Assembly: GCA_016789705.1 (NCBI GenBank)
Contig: JAEUQR010000199.1
Span: forward strand, 1-46,839
DNA length: 46,839 bases
Direction of reading: 5' to 3'
Source: Acidobacteriota bacterium
GTDB lineage: Bacteria; Acidobacteriota; Vicinamibacteria; Vicinamibacterales; UBA2999
Shown: in pieces, positions 28,263 to 38,452 of the stretch
Position numbering within the stretch: position 1 is the first letter of the stretch
How the letters are laid out: each line of letters opens with the position of its first letter
Notes under the pieces: model-generated
Seen by the model: only the letters and a program-made list of their open reading frames with translations
Databases searched by the model: none
What the model was told of the DNA's origin: nothing
Position numbers and translations under genes: made by a program

Positions 28263-28294
28263 GAAGGGCGAGGGCGAGTCCACAAGGAGAACGG

Positions 28295-28747
28295 ATGAAC
28301 GACCGCAAGTACGAACTCGTCTACGTCATGAAACCCGAGGCCACCGAGGCCGAGGTCGCCGAAATGCAGGCGCAGGTCGAGGCCATCATCGCCCGTCTGG
28401 GCGGCGCCCTCGAGAAGACCGATGTGTGGGGCCGCCGCAAGCTGGCCTACGACATCGGCAACCACAAGGAAGGCTTCTACGTCCTCCACGTCATCGCCGG
28501 CAGCGGCGAGCTGATGAAGGAGATCGACCGCCGGCTGCGCAACACCGAAGGGCTGTTGCGCCACCTGGTCGTGCGCATCGACGAGAGCGATCGCAAGGCC
28601 GAGCGCTCGAAGACCATTCGCGTGGAAGACTCGCGCCGCCGCCGCGTCGCCCGCGGACTGCCGCCCGACCGTCAGCCGGGTGAAGGCCCGCAGCAGGCGG
28701 ATGGCGACGACGACGATCGCGACGGCTACGAGTCTCCGGAGGCATAG
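28295..28747 (+). CDS. rpsF: 30S ribosomal protein S6
   Basis: A 150-residue protein. The RRM-like S6 core occupies residues 1-95 (YELVYVMKPEATEAEVAEM; DVWGRRKLAYDIGNHKEGFY), followed by a charged Arg then Asp-rich tail. S6 pairs with S18 on the small subunit platform. The ATG at 28295 has AAGGAGA at good spacing. Confidence 0.96.
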   Translation: MNDRKYELVYVMKPEATEAEVAEMQAQVEAIIARLGGALEKTDVWGRRKLAYDIGNHKEGFYVLHVIAGSGELMKEIDRRLRNTEGLLRHLVVRIDESDRKAERSKTIRVEDSRRRRVARGLPPDRQPGEGPQQADGDDDDRDGYESPEA

Positions 28748-28750
28748 AAC

Positions 28751-29056
28751 ATGGCATTTGCGAAGAAGACAGGACCTGGCGGCAAGGGCCGCGGGCGGGG
28801 CGCCAAGGCCGCCGGCGACAAGAAGGACGGTCAGCGCCGCGGGATGTTCCGCCGCCGCAAGGTGTGCAAGTTCTGCGCGGAGCGGATCGACGACATCAAC
28901 TACAAGGACATGCGGATGCTGTCGGGCTTCGTGCCAGAGCGTGGCAAGGTGCTGCCGCGCCGCATCTCCGGCACCTGCGCGCTGCACCAGCGCAAGCTCC
29001 GCACGGCCATCATGCGGGCGCGCCAGATTGCGCTCCTGCCCTACGTGACCGACTAG
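28751..29056 (+). CDS. rpsR: 30S ribosomal protein S18
   Basis: A 101-residue protein with a Gly/Lys/Arg-rich extension of about 30 residues before the usual core. The core reads [20 protein letters not shown] then [11 protein letters not shown], including cysteines of a zinc-type S18. It begins 3 bp after rpsF. Confidence 0.96.
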   Translation: MAFAKKTGPGGKGRGRGAKAAGDKKDGQRRGMFRRRKVCKFCAERIDDINYKDMRMLSGFVPERGKVLPRRISGTCALHQRKLRTAIMRARQIALLPYVTD

Positions 29057-29066
29057 GAGGACGACC

Positions 29067-29510
29067 ATGGAAATCATCCTCCGCGACCACGTGGAACACC
29101 TCGGCGTGCGCGGCCAGATCGTCAAGGTCGCCGACGGCTACGCCCGCAACTACCTCCTGCCCCGGAAGCTGGCCCTGCTGGCGACCGAAGGCAACAAGAA
29201 GCGCGTCGAGCGCGAGCGCAGGATCGCCGAAGCGCGCGAAGCGGAAGAACGCGAGGCGTCGCAGGCCATCGCCACGCGTCTCAGCGCGCTCGAGCTTGCC
29301 TTCACCCGCAAGGTCGGCGATACCGAACAGCTCTACGGCTCGGTGACGAACCAGGACCTGGCGGATGCGCTCAAGGCGAAGGGCTTCGACGTCGACCGTC
29401 GCAAGATCCTGCTGCCGGATGCCATCAAGGCGCTCGGCGAGTTCACGGTGCCGGTCAAGCTGCACCGCGACGTGACCGCGCAGCTCAAGGTCACGGTCTC
29501 CAAGGAATAG
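29067..29510 (+). CDS. rplI: 50S ribosomal protein L9
   Basis: A 147-residue protein with the canonical N-domain (MEIILRDHVEHLGVRGQIVK; GYARNYLLPRKLA), a long connecting helix and the C-domain. It has a GAGGA ribosome-binding site. Its TAG stop runs directly into a heptamer repeat. Confidence 0.96.
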   Translation: MEIILRDHVEHLGVRGQIVKVADGYARNYLLPRKLALLATEGNKKRVERERRIAEAREAEEREASQAIATRLSALELAFTRKVGDTEQLYGSVTNQDLADALKAKGFDVDRRKILLPDAIKALGEFTVPVKLHRDVTAQLKVTVSKE

Positions 29511-29550
29511 GGGCTGGGGACTCGGGGCTGGGGGCTGGGGGCTGGGGCTC
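29510..29550 (+). repeat. 7-bp-period tandem repeat, rplI/dnaB spacer
   Basis: GGGGCTG, GGGACTC and then three GGGGCTG units, plus a partial GGGCTC. The first G belongs to the rplI stop codon TAG. This is the longest array in the window. Confidence 0.85.
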
Positions 29551-29575
29551 CCGCCGGTCTCTCGCTGCCATCTCG

Positions 29576-29611
29576 CGGCCGGGTGCGTGCGCACCCGGCC
29601 GTTTTCTTTTT
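29576..29611 (+). terminator. Strong intrinsic terminator after rpsF-rpsR-rplI
   Basis: CGGCCGGGTG and CACCCGGCCG form a 10 bp stem with a 6-nt loop, followed by TTTTCTTTTT. It is the clearest terminator in the window. Confidence 0.9.
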
Positions 29612-29639
29612 GCAGGTCTCACCCGGCCGGACGTAAAGT
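29610..29639 (+). promoter_or_regulatory. Probable promoter of dnaB
   Basis: TTGCAG (29610-29615) and TAAAGT (29634-29639) with 18 bp between them, directly after the terminator and 25 bp before the dnaB ATG. Confidence 0.55.
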
Positions 29640-29663
29640 TCTCTTCTCGCCGCCGTCACGCCC

Positions 29664-31043
29664 ATGGCCGAATCCACTGCTGTCGCCCCGCACGAGCGGT
29701 CCCTGCCGCACAACCTCGACGCCGAACGCTCCGTGCTCGGCGCCGTGCTGCTCGACAACGAGGCGTTCAACACCGCCATCGCCATCATCACGCCGGAGGC
29801 GTTCTTCCGCGACGCGCATCGGCGCATCTTCGAGCGCATGGTGCAGCTCACCGAGCGGCGGAGCGCCATCGACTTCGTGACCCTGCGCGAGGAACTGTCG
29901 AAATCCGGCGAGATCGAAGAAGTCGGCGGCGCCGCGTATCTCGCCTCGCTCGTCGACGGCGTGCCGCGGGCCACCAACGTCGAGTACTACGCGCGCATCG
30001 TCAAGGAAAAGGCGACGCTGCGCAGCCTCATCTACGCGGCCAACAAGATCGTCACCAACGCCTACGAGGCGGATCAGGACGCCGATCTCATCCTCGACGA
30101 CGCCGAAGGCGCCATCTTCGCGGTGGCCGAGGATCGCGTGAAGGCCGGCTTCGTGCCGATGCGTCAGCTGGTGCAGGAGAGCTTCCCGAAGATCGAGAAG
30201 CTGTTCGAGCACCAGTCCTACGTCACCGGCGTGGGCTGCCACCTGCCCGATCTCGACAAGATGACGCGCGGCTTCCAGCCCGGCGACCTGGTCATCGTCG
30301 CGGCCCGCCCGTCGATGGGCAAGACCAGTCTCGTGCTGAACATCTGCCAGCACGTGGCCACCCACGCGGCGCCCTACGGGCTGCCGCGCCAGGGCGTGGC
30401 CGGTGTCTTCAGCCTTGAAATGTCGAAGGAGCAGTTGTTCATGCGTATGCTGGCGTCGGAGGCGAAGATCGACAGCTTCCGGCTGCTGAGCGGGCAGATC
30501 GGCCAGCGCGAATACGGCCAGATCACGCACGCGATGGAGACGCTCGCCGAGGCGCAGCTCTTCGTGGACGACTCGGCCGGCATCGGCGTGCTCGAGATGC
30601 GCGCCAAGGCGCGCCGCCTGCAGGCCGAACATGGCCTCGACATCCTCGCCATCGACTACGTGCAGCTCATGACCGGCCGCGGCAAGTCGGAGAACCGCAC
30701 GCTCGAACTGGCGGCGATCTCGCGTTCGCTCAAGGGCCTGGCCAAGGAGCTGAACGTGCCGATCATGGTGCTCTCGCAGCTGTCGCGCGCGCCGGAAGCG
30801 CGGTCGGACAAGCGGCCGATGCTGTCGGACCTGCGTGAGTCGGGCGCCCTCGAGCAGGACGCGGACGTCGTCATCATGATCTACCGCGACGAGATGTACA
30901 AGGTCGACCGCTCGATCCCGGCGGAGACCGACGGCATCGCCGAGCTCATCATCTCCAAACAACGTAACGGTCCGACCGGCACGGTGAAGACCGCATTCCT
31001 CGCGGGGCAGACCAAGTTCATGCCCCTCGCGCCGGGCGAGTGA
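29664..31043 (+). CDS. dnaB: Replicative DNA helicase
   Basis: A 459-residue hexameric helicase that unwinds DNA ahead of the replication fork. The N-terminal primase-binding domain (LPHNLDAERSVLGAVLL) occupies residues 10-130. The RecA-like motor has Walker A ARPSMGKTS, Walker B ILAIDYVQLM and the KQRNGPTGTV arginine-finger region. There is no intein. It begins the dnaB-alr-radA-plsC cluster; its stop overlaps alr. Confidence 0.97.
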   Translation: MAESTAVAPHERSLPHNLDAERSVLGAVLLDNEAFNTAIAIITPEAFFRDAHRRIFERMVQLTERRSAIDFVTLREELSKSGEIEEVGGAAYLASLVDGVPRATNVEYYARIVKEKATLRSLIYAANKIVTNAYEADQDADLILDDAEGAIFAVAEDRVKAGFVPMRQLVQESFPKIEKLFEHQSYVTGVGCHLPDLDKMTRGFQPGDLVIVAARPSMGKTSLVLNICQHVATHAAPYGLPRQGVAGVFSLEMSKEQLFMRMLASEAKIDSFRLLSGQIGQREYGQITHAMETLAEAQLFVDDSAGIGVLEMRAKARRLQAEHGLDILAIDYVQLMTGRGKSENRTLELAAISRSLKGLAKELNVPIMVLSQLSRAPEARSDKRPMLSDLRESGALEQDADVVIMIYRDEMYKVDRSIPAETDGIAELIISKQRNGPTGTVKTAFLAGQTKFMPLAPGE

Positions 31044-32200
31044 CCCGCTGCACGTCGGCCCGGGTCGATCTCGACGCCGTCCGGCGCAACTTCCGCGCGC
31101 TCACCGCGTTCCTCGCCGGCGAAGCGGCACGGAATCGCGACGCCGGGGCCGGCGCGGCCACGCCGCCGGCCATCATCGGCGTGGTCAAGGCGAACGCCTA
31201 CGGGCACGGCGCGGTGCCGGTGGCGCGGGCGCTCGTCGAGGCCGGGGCGTCGTGGCTCGCGGTCGCTGACATCGAGGAGGGGATCGAACTGCGCGAGGCC
31301 GGCATTCCCGGCCGCATCCTGGTCTTCGGCGCGCTCAGTGTCAGCGACGTCGCCGGCGTCTTCACGCATGCCCTCACGCCCACCATCTCGAGTCCGGCGG
31401 CGGCGCGGGCGCTCGGGACGGCGGCGCGTGCTCGCGGCGTGCGGCTCACCTGTCATCTCAAGATCGACACCGGGCTGAACCGCCTCGGGTTCCGGTTCGA
31501 CAACCTGACGCGCTCGTTGCCCGAGGTGCTGGCCGACCCCGCGCTCGAGATCGAGGCGCTCTCGACGCACTTCGCGACGGCCGATGATGCCGAAGATCCG
31601 ATGTTCGAGACCCAGCGGACACGGTTCGAGGCGGCGCGCGAGACCGTGCGGGCGCTCGGCGGCACCGTGCGGCTGGCGCACGCGGCCAACAGCGCCGCCA
31701 GCCTGCGCGATTCGCGCACCTGGGCCGACTGGATCCGCCCGGGCCTGCTGCTCTACGGGCTGGTGCCGGCGCCGATGGCGACCACCGTGGCGCTCGCGCC
31801 GGCCATGACGCTCACGAGCCGCGTCGTCGCCGTGAAGGGCGTCCGCACCGGGGAACGCATCGGCTATGGCGGACGCCACGAGGCGGCCGTTCCGATGACC
31901 CTTGCCGTCGTGCCGGCTGGTTACGCCGATGGACTCGACCGCCGCCTCGAGGGACGCGGCGCGGCACTCGTGCGCGGACGTCGCGCGCCGATCGTGGGCT
32001 CGGTCAGCATGGACACGCTCACCGTAGATGTCACCGGCATCGAGGGTGTGTCGACGGGCGATGAGGTGGTGTTCCTCGGCTCGCAGGGTGGCGAGTCGTG
32101 GCAGACGATCGACGCCCGCGAGATGGCGGCGTGGATCGGTACGATTCCCTACGAAGTGTTGTGCCGGCTCGGCGCGCGCGTCGAGCGCCGCTACCGGTGA
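31040..32200 (+). CDS. alr: Alanine racemase
   Basis: A 386-residue PLP enzyme making D-alanine for peptidoglycan. The PLP lysine is in VVKANAYGHG and the second catalytic base Tyr is in RIGYGGRHEA. GYADGLDRRL and the C-terminal SMDTLTVDVT fit the family. The GTG start overlaps the dnaB stop (GTGA). Adjacent dnaB and alr genes are common in bacteria. Confidence 0.95.
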   Translation: MTRCTSARVDLDAVRRNFRALTAFLAGEAARNRDAGAGAATPPAIIGVVKANAYGHGAVPVARALVEAGASWLAVADIEEGIELREAGIPGRILVFGALSVSDVAGVFTHALTPTISSPAAARALGTAARARGVRLTCHLKIDTGLNRLGFRFDNLTRSLPEVLADPALEIEALSTHFATADDAEDPMFETQRTRFEAARETVRALGGTVRLAHAANSAASLRDSRTWADWIRPGLLLYGLVPAPMATTVALAPAMTLTSRVVAVKGVRTGERIGYGGRHEAAVPMTLAVVPAGYADGLDRRLEGRGAALVRGRRAPIVGSVSMDTLTVDVTGIEGVSTGDEVVFLGSQGGESWQTIDAREMAAWIGTIPYEVLCRLGARVERRYR

Positions 32201-32240
32201 GCGGCGGCCGCGCCGGTCATCCGCGATAGGATCGACGCTG

Positions 32241-33644
32241 ATGAGCAAGGCTCCCAAGCCCGTGTTCGTGTGCCAGGAGTGCGGCAGCCAGTCGGCGAAG
32301 TGGCTCGGGCGCTGCCCCGACTGCGATGCCTGGAACTCCTTCGTCGAGGAACGGGCTGTGGAGCCGGCGGCTGCTGGCGGCGGTCTGGCCGCGGGTGGTC
32401 ATCGTTACTCGATGCCGGGCGGCACCGCGGGCGCCAGGAAGTACGCCGACATCGAGAACAGCGACACGGCGCGCCTGACGACGGGCATCGACGAATTCGA
32501 CCGGGTGCTCGGCGGCGGTATCGTGCCGGGGTCGCTCGTGCTGCTCGGCGGCGAGCCGGGCATCGGCAAATCCACGCTGCTGCTGCAGGCGGCGGCGAAT
32601 TTCGCGCGCGTCCACGGCCCCGTGCTCTATGCCTCGGGCGAAGAATCCGAACATCAGGTGAAGTCGCGCGGCGAACGCCTCGGCGTCGGCGACGCGCCGC
32701 TCTTCCTGCTGGCCGAAACGTGCGTCGAGCGCATCCTCGAAGAGATCGGCCGCGTGCGGCCGCGGCTGCTCGTCGTGGACTCGATCCAGACGGTGTTCTC
32801 GCTCAAGTTCCAGTCGGCGCCCGGCAGCATCGGCCAGGTGCGCGAGGCGGCGACCCAGTTTCTTTTCACGGCGAAGGGGCACGACCTGCCCACCTTTCTC
32901 GTCGGCCACGTCACGAAGGACGGCGCCCTGGCGGGGCCGAAAGTGCTCGAACACGTCGTCGATACGGTGCTCTACTTCGAAGGGGAGCGGCACCACTCGC
33001 ACCGCGTCGTGCGGGCGATCAAGAACCGCTTTGGCGCCATCAGCGAGCTCGGCGTCTTCGAAATGACCGGCGGCGGGCTGCGGCCGGTGCCGAACCCGTC
33101 CCAGATGTTCCTGGCCGAGCGGCCCACCGCCACGCCGGGCTCGGCCGTGCTCTGCTGCGTGGAAGGGTCGCGCCCGCTGCTCGTCGAGGTGCAGGCGCTC
33201 GTGAGCACCGCCACGTACGGCACGGCGCGCCGCATGGCCGTCGGCATCGATTCGGGCCGCGTGTCGCTGCTGCTCGCGGTGCTCGAGAAGCGCGCCGGCC
33301 TCGTGCTCGTGGGCGAAGACGTCTACGTGAACATCGCCGGCGGCATGAGCCTCGACGAGCCGGCGGCCGACCTGGCGGTCATCGCGGCGCTCGCCTCGAG
33401 CGTGCGCAACCGGCCAATCGTGCAGGGCACGGCCGTCTTCGGCGAAGTCGGCCTCGGCGGGGAAGTGCGCGGCGTGCCGCAGGCGCCGCTGCGGCTGCGG
33501 GAGGCCCGCCAGCTCGGTTTCACGCGCGTCGTGCTGCCGGCGTCCAATCTCGACGACGAGAGCCGTCAGCAGGCCGACGAGGCCGGCACGGCGCTCGTCG
33601 GCGTCCGCCACGTCGGCGAAGCGCTCGACGTGCTGCTTGGGTGA
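32241..33644 (+). CDS. radA: DNA repair protein RadA
   Basis: A 467-residue RecA-like branch-migration helicase. The N-terminal C4 zinc finger (VCQECGSQSAKWLGRCPDC) is followed by Walker A GEPGIGKST, the RadA-specific KNRFG motif and a C-terminal Lon-like domain. It starts at ATG 32241, 40 bp after alr. Confidence 0.96.
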   Translation: MSKAPKPVFVCQECGSQSAKWLGRCPDCDAWNSFVEERAVEPAAAGGGLAAGGHRYSMPGGTAGARKYADIENSDTARLTTGIDEFDRVLGGGIVPGSLVLLGGEPGIGKSTLLLQAAANFARVHGPVLYASGEESEHQVKSRGERLGVGDAPLFLLAETCVERILEEIGRVRPRLLVVDSIQTVFSLKFQSAPGSIGQVREAATQFLFTAKGHDLPTFLVGHVTKDGALAGPKVLEHVVDTVLYFEGERHHSHRVVRAIKNRFGAISELGVFEMTGGGLRPVPNPSQMFLAERPTATPGSAVLCCVEGSRPLLVEVQALVSTATYGTARRMAVGIDSGRVSLLLAVLEKRAGLVLVGEDVYVNIAGGMSLDEPAADLAVIAALASSVRNRPIVQGTAVFGEVGLGGEVRGVPQAPLRLREARQLGFTRVVLPASNLDDESRQQADEAGTALVGVRHVGEALDVLLG

Positions 33645-34387
33645 CCCTGGTGTCGTTCCACCTGTTTCGCACCGTCTTCTGGCTGATTCCGGCCATCACG
33701 GTCTATACGATCGTGCTCGGCACGATGTCGCTCGGCTCGACCGTGCTCGGCGGGCACGGCCACTTCGCGCACAAGTGCGCGCAGTGGTGGTCGTGGCTCA
33801 TCCTCGCGACGACGGGTGTGCGCGTGCGCGTCGAGGGCCTCGAGCACCTGACGCCGGGCGCCACCTATGTGTTCGTGGCGAACCACCAGAGCATCTACGA
33901 CATCCCCGTGCTCTTCGGCTCGCTGCCCTTCCAGCTCCGGATCATCGCCAAAGAGTCACTCGGGCGCTTCCCGTTCCTCGGCTGGCATCTGAGCCGCACG
34001 GGGCACATGCTCGTGGACCGCAGGCGGCCGGATCGCGCCGGCATCTTCGCCTGGGCGACGTCGCTGCCGAGCCGCGGCCTGTCGCTCATCGTGTTCCCCG
34101 AGGGCACGCGGAGCCGCGACGGGCATGTCGCCACGTTCAAGGGCGGCAGCTTCGTGCCGGCCGTGCAGACGGGCATTCCAATCGTGCCGCTGTCGGTCAT
34201 CGGCAGCCGCCACGTCATGACGAAGGGCGAACTGACGACGCGGCCGGGTGATGTACGGCTCATCGTGCACCCGCCCATCGTGACGGCTGCTGTCCTCGAG
34301 CCGACGCCCGACGATCTGCGGGCGCTGGCGGCGCGCGTGCGCGAGATCGTGCGCGTCGAGGTGGATGCGGAGGCCGACGCCGGCTAG
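33641..34387 (+). CDS. plsC: 1-acyl-sn-glycerol-3-phosphate acyltransferase
   Basis: A 248-residue membrane acyltransferase making phosphatidic acid. The HX4D motif is NHQSIYD, and [10 protein letters not shown] forms the second block. An N-terminal hydrophobic segment anchors it. GTG 33641 overlaps the radA stop (GTGA); GTG 33650 is an alternative. The last 4 bp overlap the converging DedA gene. Confidence 0.9.
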   Translation: MTLVSFHLFRTVFWLIPAITVYTIVLGTMSLGSTVLGGHGHFAHKCAQWWSWLILATTGVRVRVEGLEHLTPGATYVFVANHQSIYDIPVLFGSLPFQLRIIAKESLGRFPFLGWHLSRTGHMLVDRRRPDRAGIFAWATSLPSRGLSLIVFPEGTRSRDGHVATFKGGSFVPAVQTGIPIVPLSVIGSRHVMTKGELTTRPGDVRLIVHPPIVTAAVLEPTPDDLRALAARVREIVRVEVDAEADAG

Positions 34388-35028
34388 GCGCGCGCCCGGC
34401 GCATCTTCACGAACTCGAACACGATCGGCAGCACCGACACGCCGACGATGCCGAGCACCACCAGCTCGAAGTTCTCCTTCACGACCGGAATGTTGCCGAA
34501 GAGGTACCCGGCGCCCACGCAGATGCCGACCCAGGCAATCGCCCCGGTGATGTTGTAGAAGGCGAAGGTGCGGTAGGGCATGTCGGCGCCGCCGGCCACG
34601 AACGGCAGGAACGTGCGCACGATCGGCACGAAGCGCGCGAGCACCACCGCCTTGCCCCCGTGCTTCACGAAGAACTCGTGGGCCTGCGCCACGTGTTCCC
34701 GCTTCACCAGGCGGCCGAGCGGGCCGGCCACCCGTTCACCCTCGGGGGCAAGGAACGTGTGGGCCAGCCGCGCGCCCACCGAATAGTTCACGGCGTCACC
34801 GAGCACGGCCGCGACGAGCAGGACCGGGGTCAGGATGCGCAGGTCGAAGAGGCCGGTGGCGCCGAGCGCGCCGGCAGCGAAGAGCAGGGAGTCGCCCGGG
34901 AGGAACGGCGTCACCACGAGCCCGGTCTCGGCGAAGATGATGACGAAGAGCACGGCGTAGGCCCACGGACCGGCGGCGTTCGCGATGGCGACGAGCCGCT
35001 CGTCGACGTGCAGCAGGAAATCGAGCAT
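34384..35028 (-). CDS. DedA-family (VTT domain) membrane protein
   Basis: A 214-residue protein with about five hydrophobic segments. Family motifs are [19 protein letters not shown] and the [20 protein letters not shown] block with the conserved Arg residues. DedA proteins are linked to undecaprenyl-phosphate or phospholipid translocation and membrane homeostasis; which lipid this one handles is not evident. It converges on plsC. Confidence 0.9.
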   Translation of the reverse strand: MLDFLLHVDERLVAIANAAGPWAYAVLFVIIFAETGLVVTPFLPGDSLLFAAGALGATGLFDLRILTPVLLVAAVLGDAVNYSVGARLAHTFLAPEGERVAGPLGRLVKREHVAQAHEFFVKHGGKAVVLARFVPIVRTFLPFVAGGADMPYRTFAFYNITGAIAWVGICVGAGYLFGNIPVVKENFELVVLGIVGVSVLPIVFEFVKMRRARA

Positions 35029-35086
35029 CGTCCTAGTGTACAGGCACCGAACGACCGTGCCGTGACGGACAGGGTAGAATTCCGGT

Positions 35087-35728
35087 GTGCCGATGCCGTT
35101 CTCCGTGGATCCGACGCTGGCCGGCATCGCGCGTCCCGCCGCGCTGTGGTGGACGGGCGCTGCCGTGACGGACCGGCCGGCGGGACTCGACGAGGTCATC
35201 ACCGCCGTCTCGGCCGCGGTGGTGGCCGCGCCGCCCGTCGACGTGCAGACGGTGCGCGAGATGTACCGCCGTATCGGCCTCGATCCCACGAAGACCAGGC
35301 CGTCGAACGAAGCGCTGCTGCGCCGCGTGCGCCGCGGCGATCCGTTTCCCCGCGTCAATGCGCTCGTCGACGCCGTCAACGTCTGCTCGCTCGAGTGCCA
35401 GTTGCCCTACGGTGTCTACGACCGCGTGGCCATCGAGGGCCCGATCACGCTGCGTCTCGGCCACGACGGCGAGGCCTACGACGGCATCCGCAAGGACACG
35501 GTGCACGTGGCCGGCCGTGTCACCGTCGCCGATGCGCGCGGCCCGTTCGGCAATCCGACGTCGGATTCCGCGCGCGCCATGGTCACCGCCGCCACGCGCG
35601 AGGCGCTCGTGGTCGTGTACGCGCCGGCCGCCACACCGGTGGCGACCCTGACGCGCGTGCTGGATCTCACGGCCGGGCGCATTGCCGCGGCCGTGGGCGG
35701 GCAGGAGGAGGCGCGGTGGACGGCATGA
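35087..35728 (+). CDS. Free-standing B3/B4 (PheT-like) domain protein
   Basis: A 213-residue protein consisting of the B3/B4 domain that edits mischarged tRNA in the phenylalanyl-tRNA synthetase beta chain, here without the synthetase. Typical segments are [40 protein letters not shown] and [14 protein letters not shown]. Stand-alone members are widespread with an unproven role, possibly trans-editing. GTG 35087 and ATG 35093 are both possible starts. The stop falls within the first codons of ispDF. Confidence 0.82.
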   Translation: MPMPFSVDPTLAGIARPAALWWTGAAVTDRPAGLDEVITAVSAAVVAAPPVDVQTVREMYRRIGLDPTKTRPSNEALLRRVRRGDPFPRVNALVDAVNVCSLECQLPYGVYDRVAIEGPITLRLGHDGEAYDGIRKDTVHVAGRVTVADARGPFGNPTSDSARAMVTAATREALVVVYAPAATPVATLTRVLDLTAGRIAAAVGGQEEARWTA

Positions 35729-36951
35729 GGGCCAGCGGCGTCAGCGCGATTCTCGCCGCCGGCGGTATCGGCGCCCGGCTCGGAGCGGGGCAGCCGAAGC
35801 AGTTCCTCGAACTCGACGGCCGCTCCATGCTCGAACTGAGCCTGGCCGTGCTGGCGACACACCCTGACGTGGACGAAGTCGTCGTGGCGCTGCCGGCTGC
35901 GCATCTCGACCCGCTGCCGGCATGCCTCACACGCGGCTGGCCCCGTCCGGTACGGGTGGTGGCGGGCGGCGCGCGCCGGCAGGATTCCGTGGCGCAGGCG
36001 TTTGCCGCGGTCGCGCTGACGAGCGAGGTCGTGCTGGTGCACGATGCCGCCCGGCCGTTCGCCAGTGCCGGCCTCGTGCGCCGGATGATCGCGGCCGCCA
36101 GGGCCAGCGGCGCCGCGATCCCGGCCGTGGCGGCCACCGACACCGTGAAACTGGGCCGCGCCGCCGACGGCGGCATCGTCGTCGCGGCGACGGTGCCGCG
36201 ACAGGACGTCTACCTGGCGCAGACGCCGCAGGCCTTCACGCGCGACGTGCTCGCCGCGGCGCTGGCCGAGGGGGCGCGCGCGGACGTCGCGACCGACGAG
36301 GCGGGCCTCGTCGAACGCCTGGGGGGACAGGTGGCGATTGTTGACGGTGAACCGGCGAACGTGAAGATCACGACCCCCGAGGATCTGGCGGCCGCCCGGG
36401 CCCGCGCGACGCGCGCTCCGGCGCCGGCCGCGGTCCGGGTCGGCACTGGCTACGACCTCCATCGCCTCGTGGCGGGACGTCCGCTCATCCTCGGCGGCGT
36501 CACGATTCCGTTCGACACCGGCCTCGAGGGACACTCCGATGCCGACATCATCTGCCACGCGGTGACCGACGCCGTGCTCGGGGCCGCCGCGCTGGGCGAT
36601 ATCGGCCGGTTGTTTCCCGACACCGACGCCGCGTGGAAGGGCGCCGACAGCGTGGTGCTGCTGCGCCAGGCGATGACGCACGTGCAGGCTGCCGGCTATC
36701 TCGTTGGCAACGTGGATGTGACGGTCATCGCGCAGCGGCCGAAGCTGCTGCCGTATCTCGCCGCCATCCGCGCCAATCTCGCCGCTGCCCTCGGCGTGAC
36801 CGAGGGCGCCGTCAGCGTGAAGGGCAAGACCAACGAGCACGTCGACAGCATGGGCCGTGGCGAGTCGATGGCCTGCCATGCCGTGGCCCTGCTGCTGCGG
36901 ACCGCCGCGTCGCCCGAGCCCCGAGTCCCGAGCCCCGAGCCCCGCCCATGA
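35716..36951 (+). CDS. ispDF: Bifunctional IspD-IspF (MEP cytidylyltransferase / MEcPP synthase)
   Basis: A 411-residue fusion. Residues about 8-225 are IspD, with [20 protein letters not shown] and [10 protein letters not shown]. Residues about 240-395 are IspF, with [20 protein letters not shown] and [20 protein letters not shown] plus [12 protein letters not shown]. The GTG at 35716 sits 6 bp after AGGAGG; ATG 35725, overlapping the upstream stop, is the alternative. IspE acts between the two activities and is encoded at 24721. The last residues, [13 protein letters not shown], are the translation of a heptamer repeat and not part of either domain. Confidence 0.94.
   Translation: MDGMRASGVSAILAAGGIGARLGAGQPKQFLELDGRSMLELSLAVLATHPDVDEVVVALPAAHLDPLPACLTRGWPRPVRVVAGGARRQDSVAQAFAAVALTSEVVLVHDAARPFASAGLVRRMIAAARASGAAIPAVAATDTVKLGRAADGGIVVAATVPRQDVYLAQTPQAFTRDVLAAALAEGARADVATDEAGLVERLGGQVAIVDGEPANVKITTPEDLAAARARATRAPAPAAVRVGTGYDLHRLVAGRPLILGGVTIPFDTGLEGHSDADIICHAVTDAVLGAAALGDIGRLFPDTDAAWKGADSVVLLRQAMTHVQAAGYLVGNVDVTVIAQRPKLLPYLAAIRANLAAALGVTEGAVSVKGKTNEHVDSMGRGESMACHAVALLLRTAASPEPRVPSPEPRP
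36913..36944 (+). repeat. 7-bp-period tandem repeat, translated at the end of ispDF
   Basis: CCCGAGC, CCCGAGT, CCCGAGC and CCCGAGC in register, the reverse complement of the GGGRCTC form. It is in frame and encodes the last residues of IspDF, ending 3 bp before the gltX start. Confidence 0.85.
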
Positions 36952-38450
36952 GAGTCCGCTTCGCTCCCAGTCCCACCGGCCACCTGCATGTCGGCAACGC
37001 GCGCACCGCGCTCTTCAACTGGCTGCTGGCGCGCCATGCAGGCGGCACCTACATCCTGCGTGTCGAAGACACCGATCGCGAACGCTCGACGGCGGCCTCC
37101 GAAGCGGCCATCAAGGACGACCTGCGCTGGCTCGGGCTGACGTGGGACGAAGGCATCGATGCGGGCGGCGACGTCGGTCCGTACCGGCAGACCGAGCGGC
37201 TCGAGCTCTACGCGCGGCACACGCAGCAGCTGCTCGAGACCGGCCACGCCTACCACTGCTTCTGCACCCCGGAGCAACTCGAGGCCGAGCGCCAGGCGGC
37301 GCTCGCGGCCGGAGCGCCGCCGAAATACGCGGGGACCTGTCGTGCGCTCGATCGCGCCGACGTGGCGCGACGGATCGCGGCCGGGGCGCGTCCGGCCGTG
37401 CGTCTGCGCGTGCCCTCCGATCGCACGGTGGCGTTCGACGATCTGGTGCGCGGCACCGTGTCGTTCCATACCGACGTCATCGGCGATCCGGTCATCGTTC
37501 GCGGCGACGGCATTCCCGCCTACAACTACGCGGTGGTCATCGATGATGCCCTGATGCACATCACGCACGTCGTGCGTGGTGAGGACCACATTTCGAACAC
37601 GCCGCGGCAGATCCTCGTCTACGAGGCCTTCGGATGGACGCCGCCGGCCTTCGCGCACCTTTCACTCGTGCTTGGCCCCGACCACGCACCCTTGTCGAAG
37701 CGGCACGGCGCGACGTCGGTCGCGGAGTTCCGCGCCAAGGGCTACCTGCCGGAAGCCCTCGCCAACTACCTCGCGCTCATCGGCTGGTCACCGGGAGACG
37801 GGCAGGAGCTGCTGCCGCTGCCGGAACTTGCGGCGCGATTCGACCTGAGCGCCGTGGGACACAGCGCCGGCGTGTTCGACGAGGCGAAGCTCGCCTGGGC
37901 CAACCGGCACTATCTGAAGCTGGCACCGCCCGAGCGTCTCGTCGCGTTGTCCCTGCCGTATCTCAAGACCGCGGGGTTCGTGCGTGCCACGCCGTCCGCG
38001 GCACTCTCCGCGTGGCTGACGCTGGTCGTGCCGCCGCTTGCGACCTCGATCGACAAGCTGAGCGACCTGCCCGAGCGGATGCGGCTGCTCTTCGCGTTCG
38101 ATGCCGCCGCCGCGCTCGCGCGCCCCGACGTGCACGCGGAGGCGCACGAGCCACTTGCGCTGTCGGTGGCACGCGCCTTCGCCGAGGCCGTGTCGGGCGC
38201 GCCGCCCCTGACGACCAAAGAGGCGTTCCGCGCGCTCGCAAAACAGGTGGGCGCTGCGACGGGCGCGAAGGGCAAGGCGCTCTTCCACACCATCCGCCTC
38301 GTCTGCACCGGCGAACCCGATGGCCCCGAACTCGATCTGCTCGTGCCGGCCATCGAACAGGCGGCGGCGTTTGCGCCCGCCGACGGCCTGGCGCCCGTCA
38401 TGAGCTGCCGCGATCGCGCCGCTGCATTCGTCGATGCGCTGTCGGCCTGA
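36948..38450 (+). CDS. gltX: Glutamyl-tRNA synthetase
   Basis: A 500-residue class I synthetase. The HIGH-type motif is [18 protein letters not shown]; the KMSKS-type motif appears as [10 protein letters not shown]. The EDTDRERST segment and the [11 protein letters not shown] block identify a GluRS. The ATG overlaps the ispDF stop (ATGA). Discrimination between Glu- and Gln-tRNA charging cannot be judged from sequence. Confidence 0.95.
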   Translation: MRVRFAPSPTGHLHVGNARTALFNWLLARHAGGTYILRVEDTDRERSTAASEAAIKDDLRWLGLTWDEGIDAGGDVGPYRQTERLELYARHTQQLLETGHAYHCFCTPEQLEAERQAALAAGAPPKYAGTCRALDRADVARRIAAGARPAVRLRVPSDRTVAFDDLVRGTVSFHTDVIGDPVIVRGDGIPAYNYAVVIDDALMHITHVVRGEDHISNTPRQILVYEAFGWTPPAFAHLSLVLGPDHAPLSKRHGATSVAEFRAKGYLPEALANYLALIGWSPGDGQELLPLPELAARFDLSAVGHSAGVFDEAKLAWANRHYLKLAPPERLVALSLPYLKTAGFVRATPSAALSAWLTLVVPPLATSIDKLSDLPERMRLLFAFDAAAALARPDVHAEAHEPLALSVARAFAEAVSGAPPLTTKEAFRALAKQVGAATGAKGKALFHTIRLVCTGEPDGPELDLLVPAIEQAAAFAPADGLAPVMSCRDRAAAFVDALSA

Positions 38451-38452
38451 CC

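Noticed and set aside
35026-35080. Promoters for dedA (TACACT on minus) and the B3/B4 gene (TAGAAT on plus)
   Set aside because: Neither -10-like hexamer has a recognisable -35 at 16-18 bp.
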